A stretch of 32,877 nucleotides of DNA from Candidatus Brocadia sp. Its GTDB lineage: Bacteria; Planctomycetota; Brocadiia; Brocadiales; Brocadiaceae. The position numbers were made by a program, and so were the translations under genes. Below are positions 1 through 8,798 of this stretch, piece by piece; position 1 is the first letter of the stretch, and every line of letters starts with the position of its first letter. The stretch lies in the NCBI GenBank assembly GCA_030837935.1, contig JAUQXU010000481.1:1-32877 (forward strand), in the 5' to 3' direction. The notes beneath the pieces are model-generated. The model made no database searches, had not been told where the DNA came from, and saw nothing but the letters and a program-made list of their open reading frames with translations.

Positions 1-44
1 TTTCATTTTGAAATAGTACGGATCAACCTGGGGGATTTATATTC

Positions 45-1343
45 ATGTCAGAGCAACGGAAAAAGGTGGTATTGGCCTATTCGGGCGGCTTGGATACCTC
101 TGTGGCAATTAAGTGGATTCCCGAAAAATATAATATGGACGTCGTTACGGTGACCATAGACCTCGGTGCGGTAAAGGATTTGGATGCTATTCGGGAAAAG
201 GCGTTAAAGATCGGGGCGAAAAAGGCGATTGTTGTTGATGCAAAGGATACTTTTGTTAATTATTTTATATTCCCTGCTTTGCAGGCAGGGGCATTGTATG
301 AAGGGGTTTACCCGCTGGCAACGGCCTTAGGTCGGCCGCTGATTGCAAAATTGCTGGCAGATGTTGCGCACGAGGAGAAGGCAGATGCTGTGGCTCACGG
401 ATGCACAGGGAAAGGAAACGACCAGGTACGCCTGGATGTATCCTTGCAGGTGCTGAATCCTAAGCTTCAGATCATTGCACCCGTAAGGGAGTGGAGGATG
501 ACACGTGACGAGGAGATTCGATATGCTGAGGAGCATAATATCCCGGTAGAAGCAAAGATTAAAAGCCCATACAGTACGGATGAAAATCTCTGGGGGAGGA
601 GTATTGAGTGCGGGATATTGGAAGATGCCTGGGCTGAACCGCCAGAGGAGGTTTACAGGTGGACAAAAAATGCACAGGACGCTCCGGATGAACCCGAATA
701 CATTGAGATTCATTTTGAAAAGGGTATCCCCGTTGCTATGAACGAGGAAGAGATGGATGGGATTACCCTTATTAATACCTTGAATGCGAGGGGCGGAAAG
801 CATGGTGTTGGTCGTATTGATCACCTGGAGAATCGTCTGGTAGGCATTAAGTCCAGAGAAATTTATGAGTCTCCTGCCGCCGTCATATTGCATACTGCTC
901 ACAGGGCGCTTGAAGGTATGATTATGACAAAAGATGCCCTGCGTTTTAAAGATATTGTCTCGGCGCACTATGCCGATTTGATTTACAATGGGCTTTGGTT
1001 TTCTGCCTTTCACCAGGACCTGGTAGCATACGTACTGAGTAGTCAGCGTCTCATGAAGGGAACGATACGCGTAAAATTATCAAAAGGGACGTGTACTGTA
1101 GTAGGGCGCAAATCGCCACTATCCCTGTATAGTGAAAAATTGGCAACCTATCAAAAGGAAGACTCTTTTGATCACAGCGCATCCCTTGGATTTATCAAGA
1201 TATACGGTCTGCCTGTAAAGATACAGGCCCAAAAGCAAATGGATGTACTGACAGGGAGGGATGCGCTGCATCTGGACTCGATCATGCCGCCGAAGGTTAA
1301 ATCTCTTGGGAAAGCAGAGGGAGGACAAAAAAAGGTGAAGTAA
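45..1343 (+). CDS. argG: Argininosuccinate synthase
   Basis: Ligates citrulline and aspartate with ATP to give argininosuccinate, the penultimate step of arginine synthesis, in the cytoplasm. The N-terminal PP-loop AYSGGLDTS lies at residues 11-19, and the conserved HGCTGKGNDQVR stretch sits near residue 118. At 432 residues it is somewhat longer than the usual ~400; the extra length is mainly a Lys-rich C-terminal tail. The ATG follows a GGGGG tract about 10 bases upstream, a reasonable ribosome binding site. Its stop codon TAA shares one base with the ATG of the downstream radical-SAM gene, so the two are probably translationally coupled. The upstream gene is outside the window. Family assignment is firm. 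Confidence 0.97.
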   Translation: MSEQRKKVVLAYSGGLDTSVAIKWIPEKYNMDVVTVTIDLGAVKDLDAIREKALKIGAKKAIVVDAKDTFVNYFIFPALQAGALYEGVYPLATALGRPLIAKLLADVAHEEKADAVAHGCTGKGNDQVRLDVSLQVLNPKLQIIAPVREWRMTRDEEIRYAEEHNIPVEAKIKSPYSTDENLWGRSIECGILEDAWAEPPEEVYRWTKNAQDAPDEPEYIEIHFEKGIPVAMNEEEMDGITLINTLNARGGKHGVGRIDHLENRLVGIKSREIYESPAAVILHTAHRALEGMIMTKDALRFKDIVSAHYADLIYNGLWFSAFHQDLVAYVLSSQRLMKGTIRVKLSKGTCTVVGRKSPLSLYSEKLATYQKEDSFDHSASLGFIKIYGLPVKIQAQKQMDVLTGRDALHLDSIMPPKVKSLGKAEGGQKKVK

Positions 1344-3109
1344 TGAAAGTGCTCTTACTATTCCCACCATCGTGGCATCCTTCACAACCCTACCTCAGCC
1401 TGCCTTCTTTGACGGCATTTTTACGACAAAATGGTGTTCGTGATGTCGTACAGAGAGACATAAATATTGAGTTGCTGGACATACTCCTAACGAAAAAGAC
1501 ATGCAGTGAATTTTATCAAAGGATTGTCGATACCTTAAGGACTATGGATAGTCCCGGAGAGTCGTCCCGCCGGGGTGCTTCCCCGGATTATCAGGAAAAA
1601 CGCCAGGCATTGGTGAATGCACTGGAACTGATTCCTTCGGTAATTGATAAGGTGGAACCTGCAAAAAACACCTTAAGATCGGAAGATTTTTATGACCTCG
1701 AACGATACATAGCGAGTGTCAATACGGTAAACGAGACCCTTGGAATTCTCTCCGCCGCGTATTACCCTTCGTCGATGACGGCGCTGAATAACGATATGAG
1801 GTATTCTGTATATTCCTCCCGGGAGATTTTTAGCGCGCTGGACGATGCGGAAGAAAATATCTTCCTCGACCTGTATAAAGACCACATTCTTTCTTCCGTC
1901 CTGGAATTTTCACCACATGTATTGGGTATTTCCATAACCAGTACTTCTCAGATCATTCCAGGGCTAACCCTTGCAAAATTGATAAAGGATCGAAACAAAG
2001 AGATTCATGTTACCATAGGTGGAAGTGTTTTTACCAAGCTCATTGAAAATGTAAAAAAGGTGGATGGGTTGTTTTCGATTGTTGATAGTTTTGTCGTTTT
2101 TGAGGGTGAGCATGCCTTATTGGAACTTGTAGAACAGGTGGGAGGCAAGAGGGATTTTGCAAAAGTGCCCAACCTGATTTATCGAGAGAACAATGTTACC
2201 AGGGTGAATGAGCCGTTTTTTGCAGAGGATTTAAATAGGCTTCCTACGCCTGATTTTGATGGGTTTCCCCTCAGGTTTTATCTTACTCCTGCATCTGTCT
2301 TGCCCGTGCAGACATCCAGGGGATGTTATTACAGGAAATGTGCCTTTTGCAACTTACATCTGGATCACGGGAATTTTCGTTTACGTCAGCCGGAATTACT
2401 CCTGGAGGACATTCGTAAGCTTTCTCAAAAATATAATACCCCATATTTTTTCTTTACCGACGAGTCCGTTCCCGTGAATCAATTACGGGAGATATCACAA
2501 GGTATATTAAAAAACCAATGGGATATAAAATGGATGGGTGGGGTGCGATTTGAGAGCACCCTTACGAGTGATTTACTTGGGAAGATGCATGCATCCGGGT
2601 GTCAAAAGTTGGTTTTTGGTTTAGAATCGTATAATCAGCGGATGCTGGATTTGATGAAAAAGGGGACGAAGGTAGATGTCGTGAAAAGAGTATTGGATGA
2701 ATGCTTAAAAGCAGGTATATCGTTCCACCTCTATATAATCATTGGGTTTCCCACAGAGACTGCAAATGAAGCATTAGAGACAATCGGCTTTGTCCTGAAT
2801 AAAGAATACCTGGATTCCCCTGGCTTTTCCTGTTTGCCGTCCCTTTTTGGAATGGAGAAGGATTCCCCGATTACCCAAAATCCTTCAGAATATGGGTTAA
2901 GGAGTATGATGGCACCCAAAGGTGAGGATTTGGGCTTGGGATATTTTTATGAGGTGGAACAGGGGATGTCCACGGAAGAAGCCGAGAGGATGTATCATTA
3001 CGCCATAAGTCAGTTAAGTGAGAAATTGTGCCCATTCCCCTATAATTATTCAATGTCTGACGGATTGTTGTATATTATACATATGAAAAAAGTGGCAAGT
3101 CAACGATAG
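1343..3109 (+). CDS. Cobalamin-binding-type radical SAM protein, unknown substrate
   Basis: The first ~260 residues resemble a B12-binding Rossmann domain (MKVLLLFPPSW start, a VTIGGSVF strand-turn near residue 228) interrupted by a long helical insertion. I do not see the DxHxxG motif for His-ligated cobalamin. The radical SAM domain begins near residue 320. Its iron-sulfur cysteines are C328, C333 and C336, so the spacing is CX4CX2C rather than the textbook CX3CX2C; such spacing occurs in some B12-radical-SAM subfamilies. A GFPTET motif follows, as is usual in this superfamily. It overlaps argG by one base, but no arginine-related role is evident. Substrate unknown; it could be a methylase or another cofactor- or lipid-modifying enzyme. 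Confidence 0.85.
   Translation: MKVLLLFPPSWHPSQPYLSLPSLTAFLRQNGVRDVVQRDINIELLDILLTKKTCSEFYQRIVDTLRTMDSPGESSRRGASPDYQEKRQALVNALELIPSVIDKVEPAKNTLRSEDFYDLERYIASVNTVNETLGILSAAYYPSSMTALNNDMRYSVYSSREIFSALDDAEENIFLDLYKDHILSSVLEFSPHVLGISITSTSQIIPGLTLAKLIKDRNKEIHVTIGGSVFTKLIENVKKVDGLFSIVDSFVVFEGEHALLELVEQVGGKRDFAKVPNLIYRENNVTRVNEPFFAEDLNRLPTPDFDGFPLRFYLTPASVLPVQTSRGCYYRKCAFCNLHLDHGNFRLRQPELLLEDIRKLSQKYNTPYFFFTDESVPVNQLREISQGILKNQWDIKWMGGVRFESTLTSDLLGKMHASGCQKLVFGLESYNQRMLDLMKKGTKVDVVKRVLDECLKAGISFHLYIIIGFPTETANEALETIGFVLNKEYLDSPGFSCLPSLFGMEKDSPITQNPSEYGLRSMMAPKGEDLGLGYFYEVEQGMSTEEAERMYHYAISQLSEKLCPFPYNYSMSDGLLYIIHMKKVASQR
1570..1586. repeat. GC-rich perfect hairpin inside the radical SAM gene
   Basis: CCGGGG, a 5-base loop TGCTT, then CCCCGG. 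It lies in the codons for the hydrophilic insertion (residues about 76-82, reading RRGASP) and is much more GC-rich than its surroundings. It may be a small inserted palindrome tolerated in a loop, or chance. Confidence 0.4.
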
Positions 3110-3190
3110 AGGATCAGGGGGAAGTGGTGTAAAGGAAGAGGGTTGTGTTGTCGTTTCGGCTCTTTTGCCAGGCCGAGGGATTGAGGAAAA

Positions 3191-6100
3191 ATGGTTTTAT
3201 TCAGAACTATTAAAAACAGGCTCGTCCTGATACTTTTGCTCTGTTCATTTCTGCCATTGTTGTTGTTGCGTTTTGTGGCGTTTCCCAAGGCGCAAATGGA
3301 TTTGGAAGAAGCTTTAATACGAAACCTGGAGGGCGTGAAGCAAAAACAGGCAGAAATTGTAAAGATGTGGTTTGATGAAAGACGGCATGACGCAAAAGTT
3401 GTCAGCAGGAATATCTCTGGCTTAATGGAGCGTAGTGTGGATGATAAGCACAAGGGTTATCCAAAGTTGTACGATTATATTGATATGGTCAGAGCAGAGT
3501 ATGGATGTAAAACTGTATATATTATTTCATGCGATGGAACTGTGCTCGTGGCCACAGAACGGCAACTGGCAGGGTCTAATATGCTGAGTTACGATTATTG
3601 CAGAGAGGGGTTAAATGGAAGTATTTGCATATCAAAGATTCAATGTCTTGATCAGGGTAAAGGTGAGAGCAAAAAGAACGATAGTGGCGGTCCGATGATG
3701 CATATATCTGCCCCACTCATTGATTCTGATAATCGTACGATAGGGGCTATCGTTCTCAAGGTAAGTACCTTGCCTCTCAGCGAGATTATGAAGAGTGCAA
3801 AACTGGGAAAGACCGGGGAAACTTTTCTCATCAACCGAGAGGGCTTTATGCTCACAGAGTCGCGGTTTGCCGATGAGATGAGAAAAGCTGGGCTAATTCA
3901 GCAAAGGACGTCACTGGCGTTAAAGGTGATAAATCCACATACAGGAAAACTTACTATTGGGGCTCAAAAATGCCTGAGTGGCAAGGATGGTTATGATTCA
4001 GATGGCTACAAAAATTACGACGGCAGAAAGGTCCTGGGTGCATGGTGTTGGATTCCTGAGCATGACTGCGGTTTGCTTGCGCAGATTGCTATCCAGGAGG
4101 GGTATGGGGCAGCATACAGTTTGAAAAATTTCGTTCTTTCGATGTTGTTGGTATTGGCTTTTCCTTTAGCATTGGCTGCATTCTATTTTGGGAAACGGAT
4201 TTCCTCCCCCATTTTAAATATAACAGAGGTAACGAGAAAGATTACCAGTGGTGACCTGGGGCAACGAGTGAAAGACAGCGGCAAAAAAGATGAAATTAGC
4301 GAACTGGCGCAGGCGTTCAACGTTATGGCTGAATCCCTGGAGGAGAAAACGGTTACATTGAGAAATTATACGACCGGCTTAGAGAATATTGTAAAAGAGA
4401 GAACCCTTAAACTCCAGGAGATGACGAATTTTTTACACAGTATTTTAGCGGGTTCTACGGAATATTCAATCATTGCAGAAGATTTGAATGGCAATATCCT
4501 CGCATTTAATAAGGGTGCAAGCCTGATCTATGGCTACCGGCCAGAGGAGGTGACTGGTGTGGCGAATGTGCGGGTCCTTCATACCGAGGAAGATGTAAAA
4601 TCGGGGAAGGTCGATCGTATTTTAGAGTTGGCGCGCAAAACTGGCCGATATGAGGGAGAGGTAATGAGAAAGAAGAAGAATGGTGAGATCTTTCCCGTTC
4701 ATGTTACGTTTACCTTGCGGCGCGACGAAAAAGGGCAACCCATTGGTTTTGTGGTGATATCCAAAGATATTACAGAAGAGAAATTGGTGACACTCGAAAA
4801 AGAGATTGTAAATAATATCAATAAGATTATTGCATCGGGTCTTGACATTAAAGAAGTGTACAAGAATATTTATCGCGAATTGAAACGCAGGATTGATTTT
4901 ACCTGGTTAGGTGTGGCGTGTCTCATCGATGGGACAGAAATTGCTGAAGATTCTCATGTTGTTGATGGGGTATTGTTGTCCACTGATTGGTTACATTGCT
5001 ACCGGTCTCTCTTGCATGCAACGGCACAGGATGTCTCTGTCAAAAAGGGTGTTCCCGTGTTTGTTATGGATACCAGCGAAGGAGGTTATCAGTTTGATCG
5101 GCAATTCTATGAAAAGGGTATACATTCTTATGTCTGTTTTCCATTGAAATCGAAAGGAATTACCATCGGAACTGTTACACTCGGGAGTCGACAGAAAGGT
5201 GCTTTTACCGACGCGCATTTTGGATTACTAAATCAAGTCATTCCTCAATTGGCCATTGCTATTGAGAATGCGAGGCTTTTTGTGTCGATAAGGGAATCGG
5301 AAAAAAAATATCGGGATCTCGTGGAAAATGCCCCGGAAATGATTCACGAGGTCAGTCTTAAGGGAAATTTTATTAATGTAAACAAGACAGAATTACATAA
5401 ATTAGGATATTCCCTCGAAGAAATGAGGCGGATGATGCTGGAGGATATCGTTCCAAATGAATATCGGGAGGAAATAAAGAGACATATTAAACGGATTAAA
5501 GAAACCGGATGTAGTGAGTTGGAAACCGTGTTTCTGACAAAAGCAGGAAAGGAAATCAACGTCGAGATTAATGGAACAGGTCTTTGTAATGCCAAAACGG
5601 GTGAATGTGTTTGCGTGAGGGCGTTTGTGCGGGACATTACAGAAAGAAAAAGGATGGAGGAGCAAGTGCGGCGGTCCGAAAAATTGGCCTCGATGGGTGA
5701 ACTCGCTGCTGCGATTGCGCATGAGATTCGAAATCCCCTGGGCGCAATATGCAATTCCGTGGGCATTTTGGACGCTCATCTGAAATTGACAGGTCAGGAC
5801 AAAGATTTATTGGAAATGATTGTAGGTCAATCCGAAAGATTAGACAGGATTATCAGTGATTTCTTGACTTTTGCACATCCCCGTGAGCCTTCCTTTTCTT
5901 TGCAGGATATCCGGGAAGTGATCAAAAACACCCTTTTTCTGTTGGAACAAGATAGTCGGTTTACCGATCAGGTCGAACTGAAAGAGGTGTACGAGAGTAT
6001 ATTGCCAAAAGTTTACATTGATACAGATCTCATTCACCAGGTGTTATGGAACCTGTTGATAAATTCCCTCGAAGCAATGCCTCATGGTGGACAAATTAAG

Positions 6101-6388
6101 GTAATGGTAAGAAAAACCAACCTTTTTTTACGAGACGCCGTGGAGATAGTGATATCAGACTCGGGAATAGGTATACCAGATCACGAATTGGATAAGATAT
6201 TTGAACCTTTTTATACGACAAAAACAGAAGGAACAGGATTGGGTCTCTCAGTGGTTCAGCGTATTATTGATGACCATGGGGGGGCTATTGATGCTAAAAG
6301 TAAAAAAGACAAGGGGGCGGCCTTTTATATTAAGTTGCCTGTCGGAAATGAGAAATTAGCAGTCCAGGATAATCTTTTCGTGGGATAA
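3191..6388 (+). CDS. Membrane sensor histidine kinase: Cache-HAMP-PAS-GAF-PAS-HisKA-HATPase
   Basis: Senses an extracytoplasmic signal and phosphorylates a partner regulator. Order: TM1 at about residues 8-30; a periplasmic double-Cache domain to ~310 (marker GKTGETFLINREGFMLTES); TM2 at ~312-333; HAMP to ~388; PAS ~410-530; GAF ~537-697; a second PAS ~700-820; a HisKA domain with phospho-acceptor H844 in IAHEIRNPLG; and a HATPase_c domain with the N box (LWNLLINSLEAM), DSGIGIP and GTGLGLS. The ATG follows TGAGGA at good spacing. The response regulator starts within about 10 bases of its stop, so they are almost certainly a cognate pair. The Cache half is closely related to the sensor at 8799. 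Ligand unknown; the transporter context suggests a nitrogen compound, which is inference. Confidence 0.93.
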   Translation: MVLFRTIKNRLVLILLLCSFLPLLLLRFVAFPKAQMDLEEALIRNLEGVKQKQAEIVKMWFDERRHDAKVVSRNISGLMERSVDDKHKGYPKLYDYIDMVRAEYGCKTVYIISCDGTVLVATERQLAGSNMLSYDYCREGLNGSICISKIQCLDQGKGESKKNDSGGPMMHISAPLIDSDNRTIGAIVLKVSTLPLSEIMKSAKLGKTGETFLINREGFMLTESRFADEMRKAGLIQQRTSLALKVINPHTGKLTIGAQKCLSGKDGYDSDGYKNYDGRKVLGAWCWIPEHDCGLLAQIAIQEGYGAAYSLKNFVLSMLLVLAFPLALAAFYFGKRISSPILNITEVTRKITSGDLGQRVKDSGKKDEISELAQAFNVMAESLEEKTVTLRNYTTGLENIVKERTLKLQEMTNFLHSILAGSTEYSIIAEDLNGNILAFNKGASLIYGYRPEEVTGVANVRVLHTEEDVKSGKVDRILELARKTGRYEGEVMRKKKNGEIFPVHVTFTLRRDEKGQPIGFVVISKDITEEKLVTLEKEIVNNINKIIASGLDIKEVYKNIYRELKRRIDFTWLGVACLIDGTEIAEDSHVVDGVLLSTDWLHCYRSLLHATAQDVSVKKGVPVFVMDTSEGGYQFDRQFYEKGIHSYVCFPLKSKGITIGTVTLGSRQKGAFTDAHFGLLNQVIPQLAIAIENARLFVSIRESEKKYRDLVENAPEMIHEVSLKGNFINVNKTELHKLGYSLEEMRRMMLEDIVPNEYREEIKRHIKRIKETGCSELETVFLTKAGKEINVEINGTGLCNAKTGECVCVRAFVRDITERKRMEEQVRRSEKLASMGELAAAIAHEIRNPLGAICNSVGILDAHLKLTGQDKDLLEMIVGQSERLDRIISDFLTFAHPREPSFSLQDIREVIKNTLFLLEQDSRFTDQVELKEVYESILPKVYIDTDLIHQVLWNLLINSLEAMPHGGQIKVMVRKTNLFLRDAVEIVISDSGIGIPDHELDKIFEPFYTTKTEGTGLGLSVVQRIIDDHGGAIDAKSKKDKGAAFYIKLPVGNEKLAVQDNLFVG

Positions 6389-6398
6389 TGTGAGAATT

Positions 6399-7805
6399 AT
6401 GGAAAACGGTAAAATACTTGTTGTGGAAGATCAGGACGCCATGAGAGAATCCCTCATGATTGCTTTTAAGGATGAAGGATATCAGGTTGAGGGTGCTGCG
6501 AGCGGGGAAGAAGCCATGCACAAATTAGACAGTCAAAATGGGTACGACCTGGTAGTTACAGATTTAAAGATGAAAAAGGTCGATGGTTTGGAAGTGCTCA
6601 GGGCTGTGAAGTCTGCGAATCCATCCGCCGAGGTTGTCCTGATTACGGCGTACGGTACTATTGGTACGGCAGTTCAGGCAATTCGGGATGGGGCCTATGA
6701 CTACGTGACAAAGCCTTTCCGCCATCAGGAAATTTTGAAAGTTGCAAAAAAGGCGCTTGAAAAAAAGAGCTTGAAAGACAGGGTCAGGTATCTTGAAGGG
6801 GAAATTAGAGATAAATACAAATTTGAAGGCATTATTGGTAATTCTAATGCCATGCTGGAAGTATTAAAAATAACTTCGCATGTATGCCGTACAGAAAGCA
6901 CCGTTCTGGTTACGGGGGAGAGTGGAACAGGAAAAGAGCAGATTGCGCGGGCCATCCACTATAATAGTTTGCGAAAAGATGGACCATTTGTTGTGATTAA
7001 TTGTGGCGCGTTGCCTGAAAATTTGCAGGAAAGCGAACTATTCGGACACATGAGGGGTGCTTTTACCGGGGCCATTAAGGATAAGATTGGGTTGTTTCTG
7101 CAGGCGCAAAAGGGAACGATTTTGCTGGACGAAATCGGTGAAACTGCTCCGTCTACACAGGTAAAACTCTTGCGGTTTTTGCAGGATGGTGAGATTCGCC
7201 CGGTTGGCGGAAATAAGGCGATATACGTCGATGCAAGAATTATTGCTGCTACAAATGAAAATTTAGAAAAAGCTGTTGAGTTTGGAAAATTCAGAAAAGA
7301 TCTTTTTTACCGAATTAATGTAATCCGTATTCATCTTCCTTCCTTAAGGGAGCGAAGGGAAGATGTTCCGCTTTTAGTGGAATATTTTTTGGAAAAGATT
7401 CTGGAAAAGCTAAAAAAGGGAAAAAGGGTATTTTCCAAAGAATCGATGAAGGCATTGACGAATTACAATTGGCCGGGCAATATTAGAGAGCTTCAGAATA
7501 TAATAGAAAGGGCAGTTACATTGTCTAAGAATGAGACCATCTCAGTGGAAGAACTTCCGCTTCCTGCGGAGGAATTTTCTGTGCTTACCGAAGATCTGCT
7601 TGAAGACCAGAAGAGGAAGTCGTTTATTGTGACATCTCTCGCAGAACAAGAAAAGAATGCAATTGTTGAAGCTTTAAATAAATATGGCGGTAATCAAACA
7701 AAGGTTGCTCAGGTACTTGGGATATCCACAACAACCCTTTGGAGGAAGATAAAAAAATACAGAATTAGGCCACAACACGAAATTTCAGATAAGATTGAGA
7801 AATAA
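6399..7805 (+). CDS. Sigma-54-dependent response regulator (NtrC family)
   Basis: Activates sigma-54 promoters when phosphorylated, presumably by the kinase just upstream. Numbering from the ATG: receiver ~1-120 with acidic pair E10/D11, phospho-acceptor D55 (VVTDLKM), conserved Thr in LITAYGT and Lys in VTKPF; AAA+ domain with Walker A GESGTGKE near 173, the sigma-54 contact loop GAFTGA near 220 and Walker B LLDEIGE; and a C-terminal Fis-type helix-turn-helix (NQTKVAQVLGISTTTLWRK). A GTG three codons upstream (6390) is an alternative start; the ATG matches family N-termini better. All activity residues are intact, in contrast with the receiver at 11705. Transcription probably stops at the terminator at 7915. 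Confidence 0.95.
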   Translation: MENGKILVVEDQDAMRESLMIAFKDEGYQVEGAASGEEAMHKLDSQNGYDLVVTDLKMKKVDGLEVLRAVKSANPSAEVVLITAYGTIGTAVQAIRDGAYDYVTKPFRHQEILKVAKKALEKKSLKDRVRYLEGEIRDKYKFEGIIGNSNAMLEVLKITSHVCRTESTVLVTGESGTGKEQIARAIHYNSLRKDGPFVVINCGALPENLQESELFGHMRGAFTGAIKDKIGLFLQAQKGTILLDEIGETAPSTQVKLLRFLQDGEIRPVGGNKAIYVDARIIAATNENLEKAVEFGKFRKDLFYRINVIRIHLPSLRERREDVPLLVEYFLEKILEKLKKGKRVFSKESMKALTNYNWPGNIRELQNIIERAVTLSKNETISVEELPLPAEEFSVLTEDLLEDQKRKSFIVTSLAEQEKNAIVEALNKYGGNQTKVAQVLGISTTTLWRKIKKYRIRPQHEISDKIEK

Positions 7806-7914
7806 TTTCATACTGAAACCACTGTTGCATAATGGAATGTTCCCGTGAATGAAAAAGCCACGGTTTGTAATAATATAAAAAAGTATTGGTTTTTTAATAA
7901 GTTGTTGATCCAAT

Positions 7915-7951
7915 GCCACTTATGTGAAACATAAGTGGCAATTTTTTTTTT
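7915..7951 (+). terminator. Strong rho-independent terminator
   Basis: GCCACTTATG, loop TGAAA, CATAAGTGGC, then a run of about ten T. The 10-bp stem is perfect. It closes the kinase/regulator operon. It also means the HPP gene must start further downstream, because a GTG inside the stem cannot be its real start. Confidence 0.93.
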
Positions 7952-8039
7952 GGCCGCGGTTGGTATATCTTTCGTTAGTGTGGTTAATGTAAAGAGAATT
8001 TATATTGTGGTGTTGCGGGGAGAAAACGGATATTTGCCG

Positions 8040-8723
8040 ATGTTTAAGAGGAGAAAAATCGCAGAGATTAGAAAAGTTATCGATGTTAAGTTTGAGGTAA
8101 AAGAAGATTTTGAAGCAGATAAAGAGAGTTGTTTTGCTCGTTTAATGGGGAGTTTTAAAAGGGCTTCTAATGGGGAGAATAGAAAAATGCCGGTACTGGA
8201 AGAGATAAATAAAATAAGTGCATATATAAAAAAGTTGCCGAGGACGCCACAGCCTGCAATCCCTGCAAAGGAGGTGTGGCTTTCTTTGTGGGGGGCGTTT
8301 TTAGGTGTAGGATTTACTGCGTTGCTTGCTTATCTTTGGAAATTCCCTATGTTGTTAGGGCCGTTTGGTGCAAGTGCCGTGTTGATTTATGGCGCTTATA
8401 AAGCTCCGCTCGCACAACCGAGAAATGTCCTTTTGGGGCATTTCCTGGCAGCATGCATTGGTGTAACGGTGCATGATTTTTTTGGCACTGCGTTCTGGTC
8501 TATTGCGCTGGGCGTTGCCCTTGCGCTTGTGCTCATGACGGTCACGTATTCGATCCATCCCCCGGCTGGTGCTACGGCATATGTGGCTGTTCAAACCGGT
8601 GGGCTGGGTGTTGGATATATGTACATTTTGAATCCCGTTATTTTGGGCGCATTCATTTTGGTGGTGATAGGGGTTGTTTTCAACAAGCTTGGGAAAAGGG
8701 ATTATCCAACGCATTGGTGGTAA
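8040..8723 (+). CDS. HPP-family integral membrane protein, candidate nitrite transporter
   Basis: The C-terminal ~170 residues form a four-helix membrane domain with GPFGASAVL, LAQPRNVLLGH and the family signature IHPPAGATA. HPP-family proteins of chloroplasts and cyanobacteria are reported to move nitrite; that role is inferred here. The start is uncertain. The frame is open back to a GTG at 7935, but that lies inside the terminator stem. ATG 8040 gives 227 residues with a charged N-terminal extension but poor ribosome-binding sequence. ATG 8187 (MPVLEEINK) is preceded by GGGGAG at ideal spacing and gives 178 residues, close to the usual family length. Its neighbours are the two Cache sensors and, 3.5 kb downstream, an FNT channel. 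Confidence 0.85.
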   Translation: MFKRRKIAEIRKVIDVKFEVKEDFEADKESCFARLMGSFKRASNGENRKMPVLEEINKISAYIKKLPRTPQPAIPAKEVWLSLWGAFLGVGFTALLAYLWKFPMLLGPFGASAVLIYGAYKAPLAQPRNVLLGHFLAACIGVTVHDFFGTAFWSIALGVALALVLMTVTYSIHPPAGATAYVAVQTGGLGVGYMYILNPVILGAFILVVIGVVFNKLGKRDYPTHWW

Positions 8724-8798
8724 ATGAGCATTGCAATCGTAAAAGAGGTTCCTTGTTCTTGGATTTGGATGAGCATTTGTTAAATTACGGAGAAAATT

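Noticed and set aside
327..1013. 228-codon minus-strand frame inside argG
   Set aside because: Antisense shadow of a strongly conserved gene; Cys/His-rich composition with no family resemblance and no ribosome binding site.
5344..5779. Two long minus-strand frames opposite the kinase PAS/HisKA region
   Set aside because: Shadows of a gene whose motifs are all in the + frame; no protein character.
8761..8774. GG-N10-GC match to a sigma-54 promoter before the second sensor
   Set aside because: Only the invariant dinucleotides and a few flanking bases fit; such matches occur often by chance. No better -24/-12 site was found before the HPP or FNT genes either.
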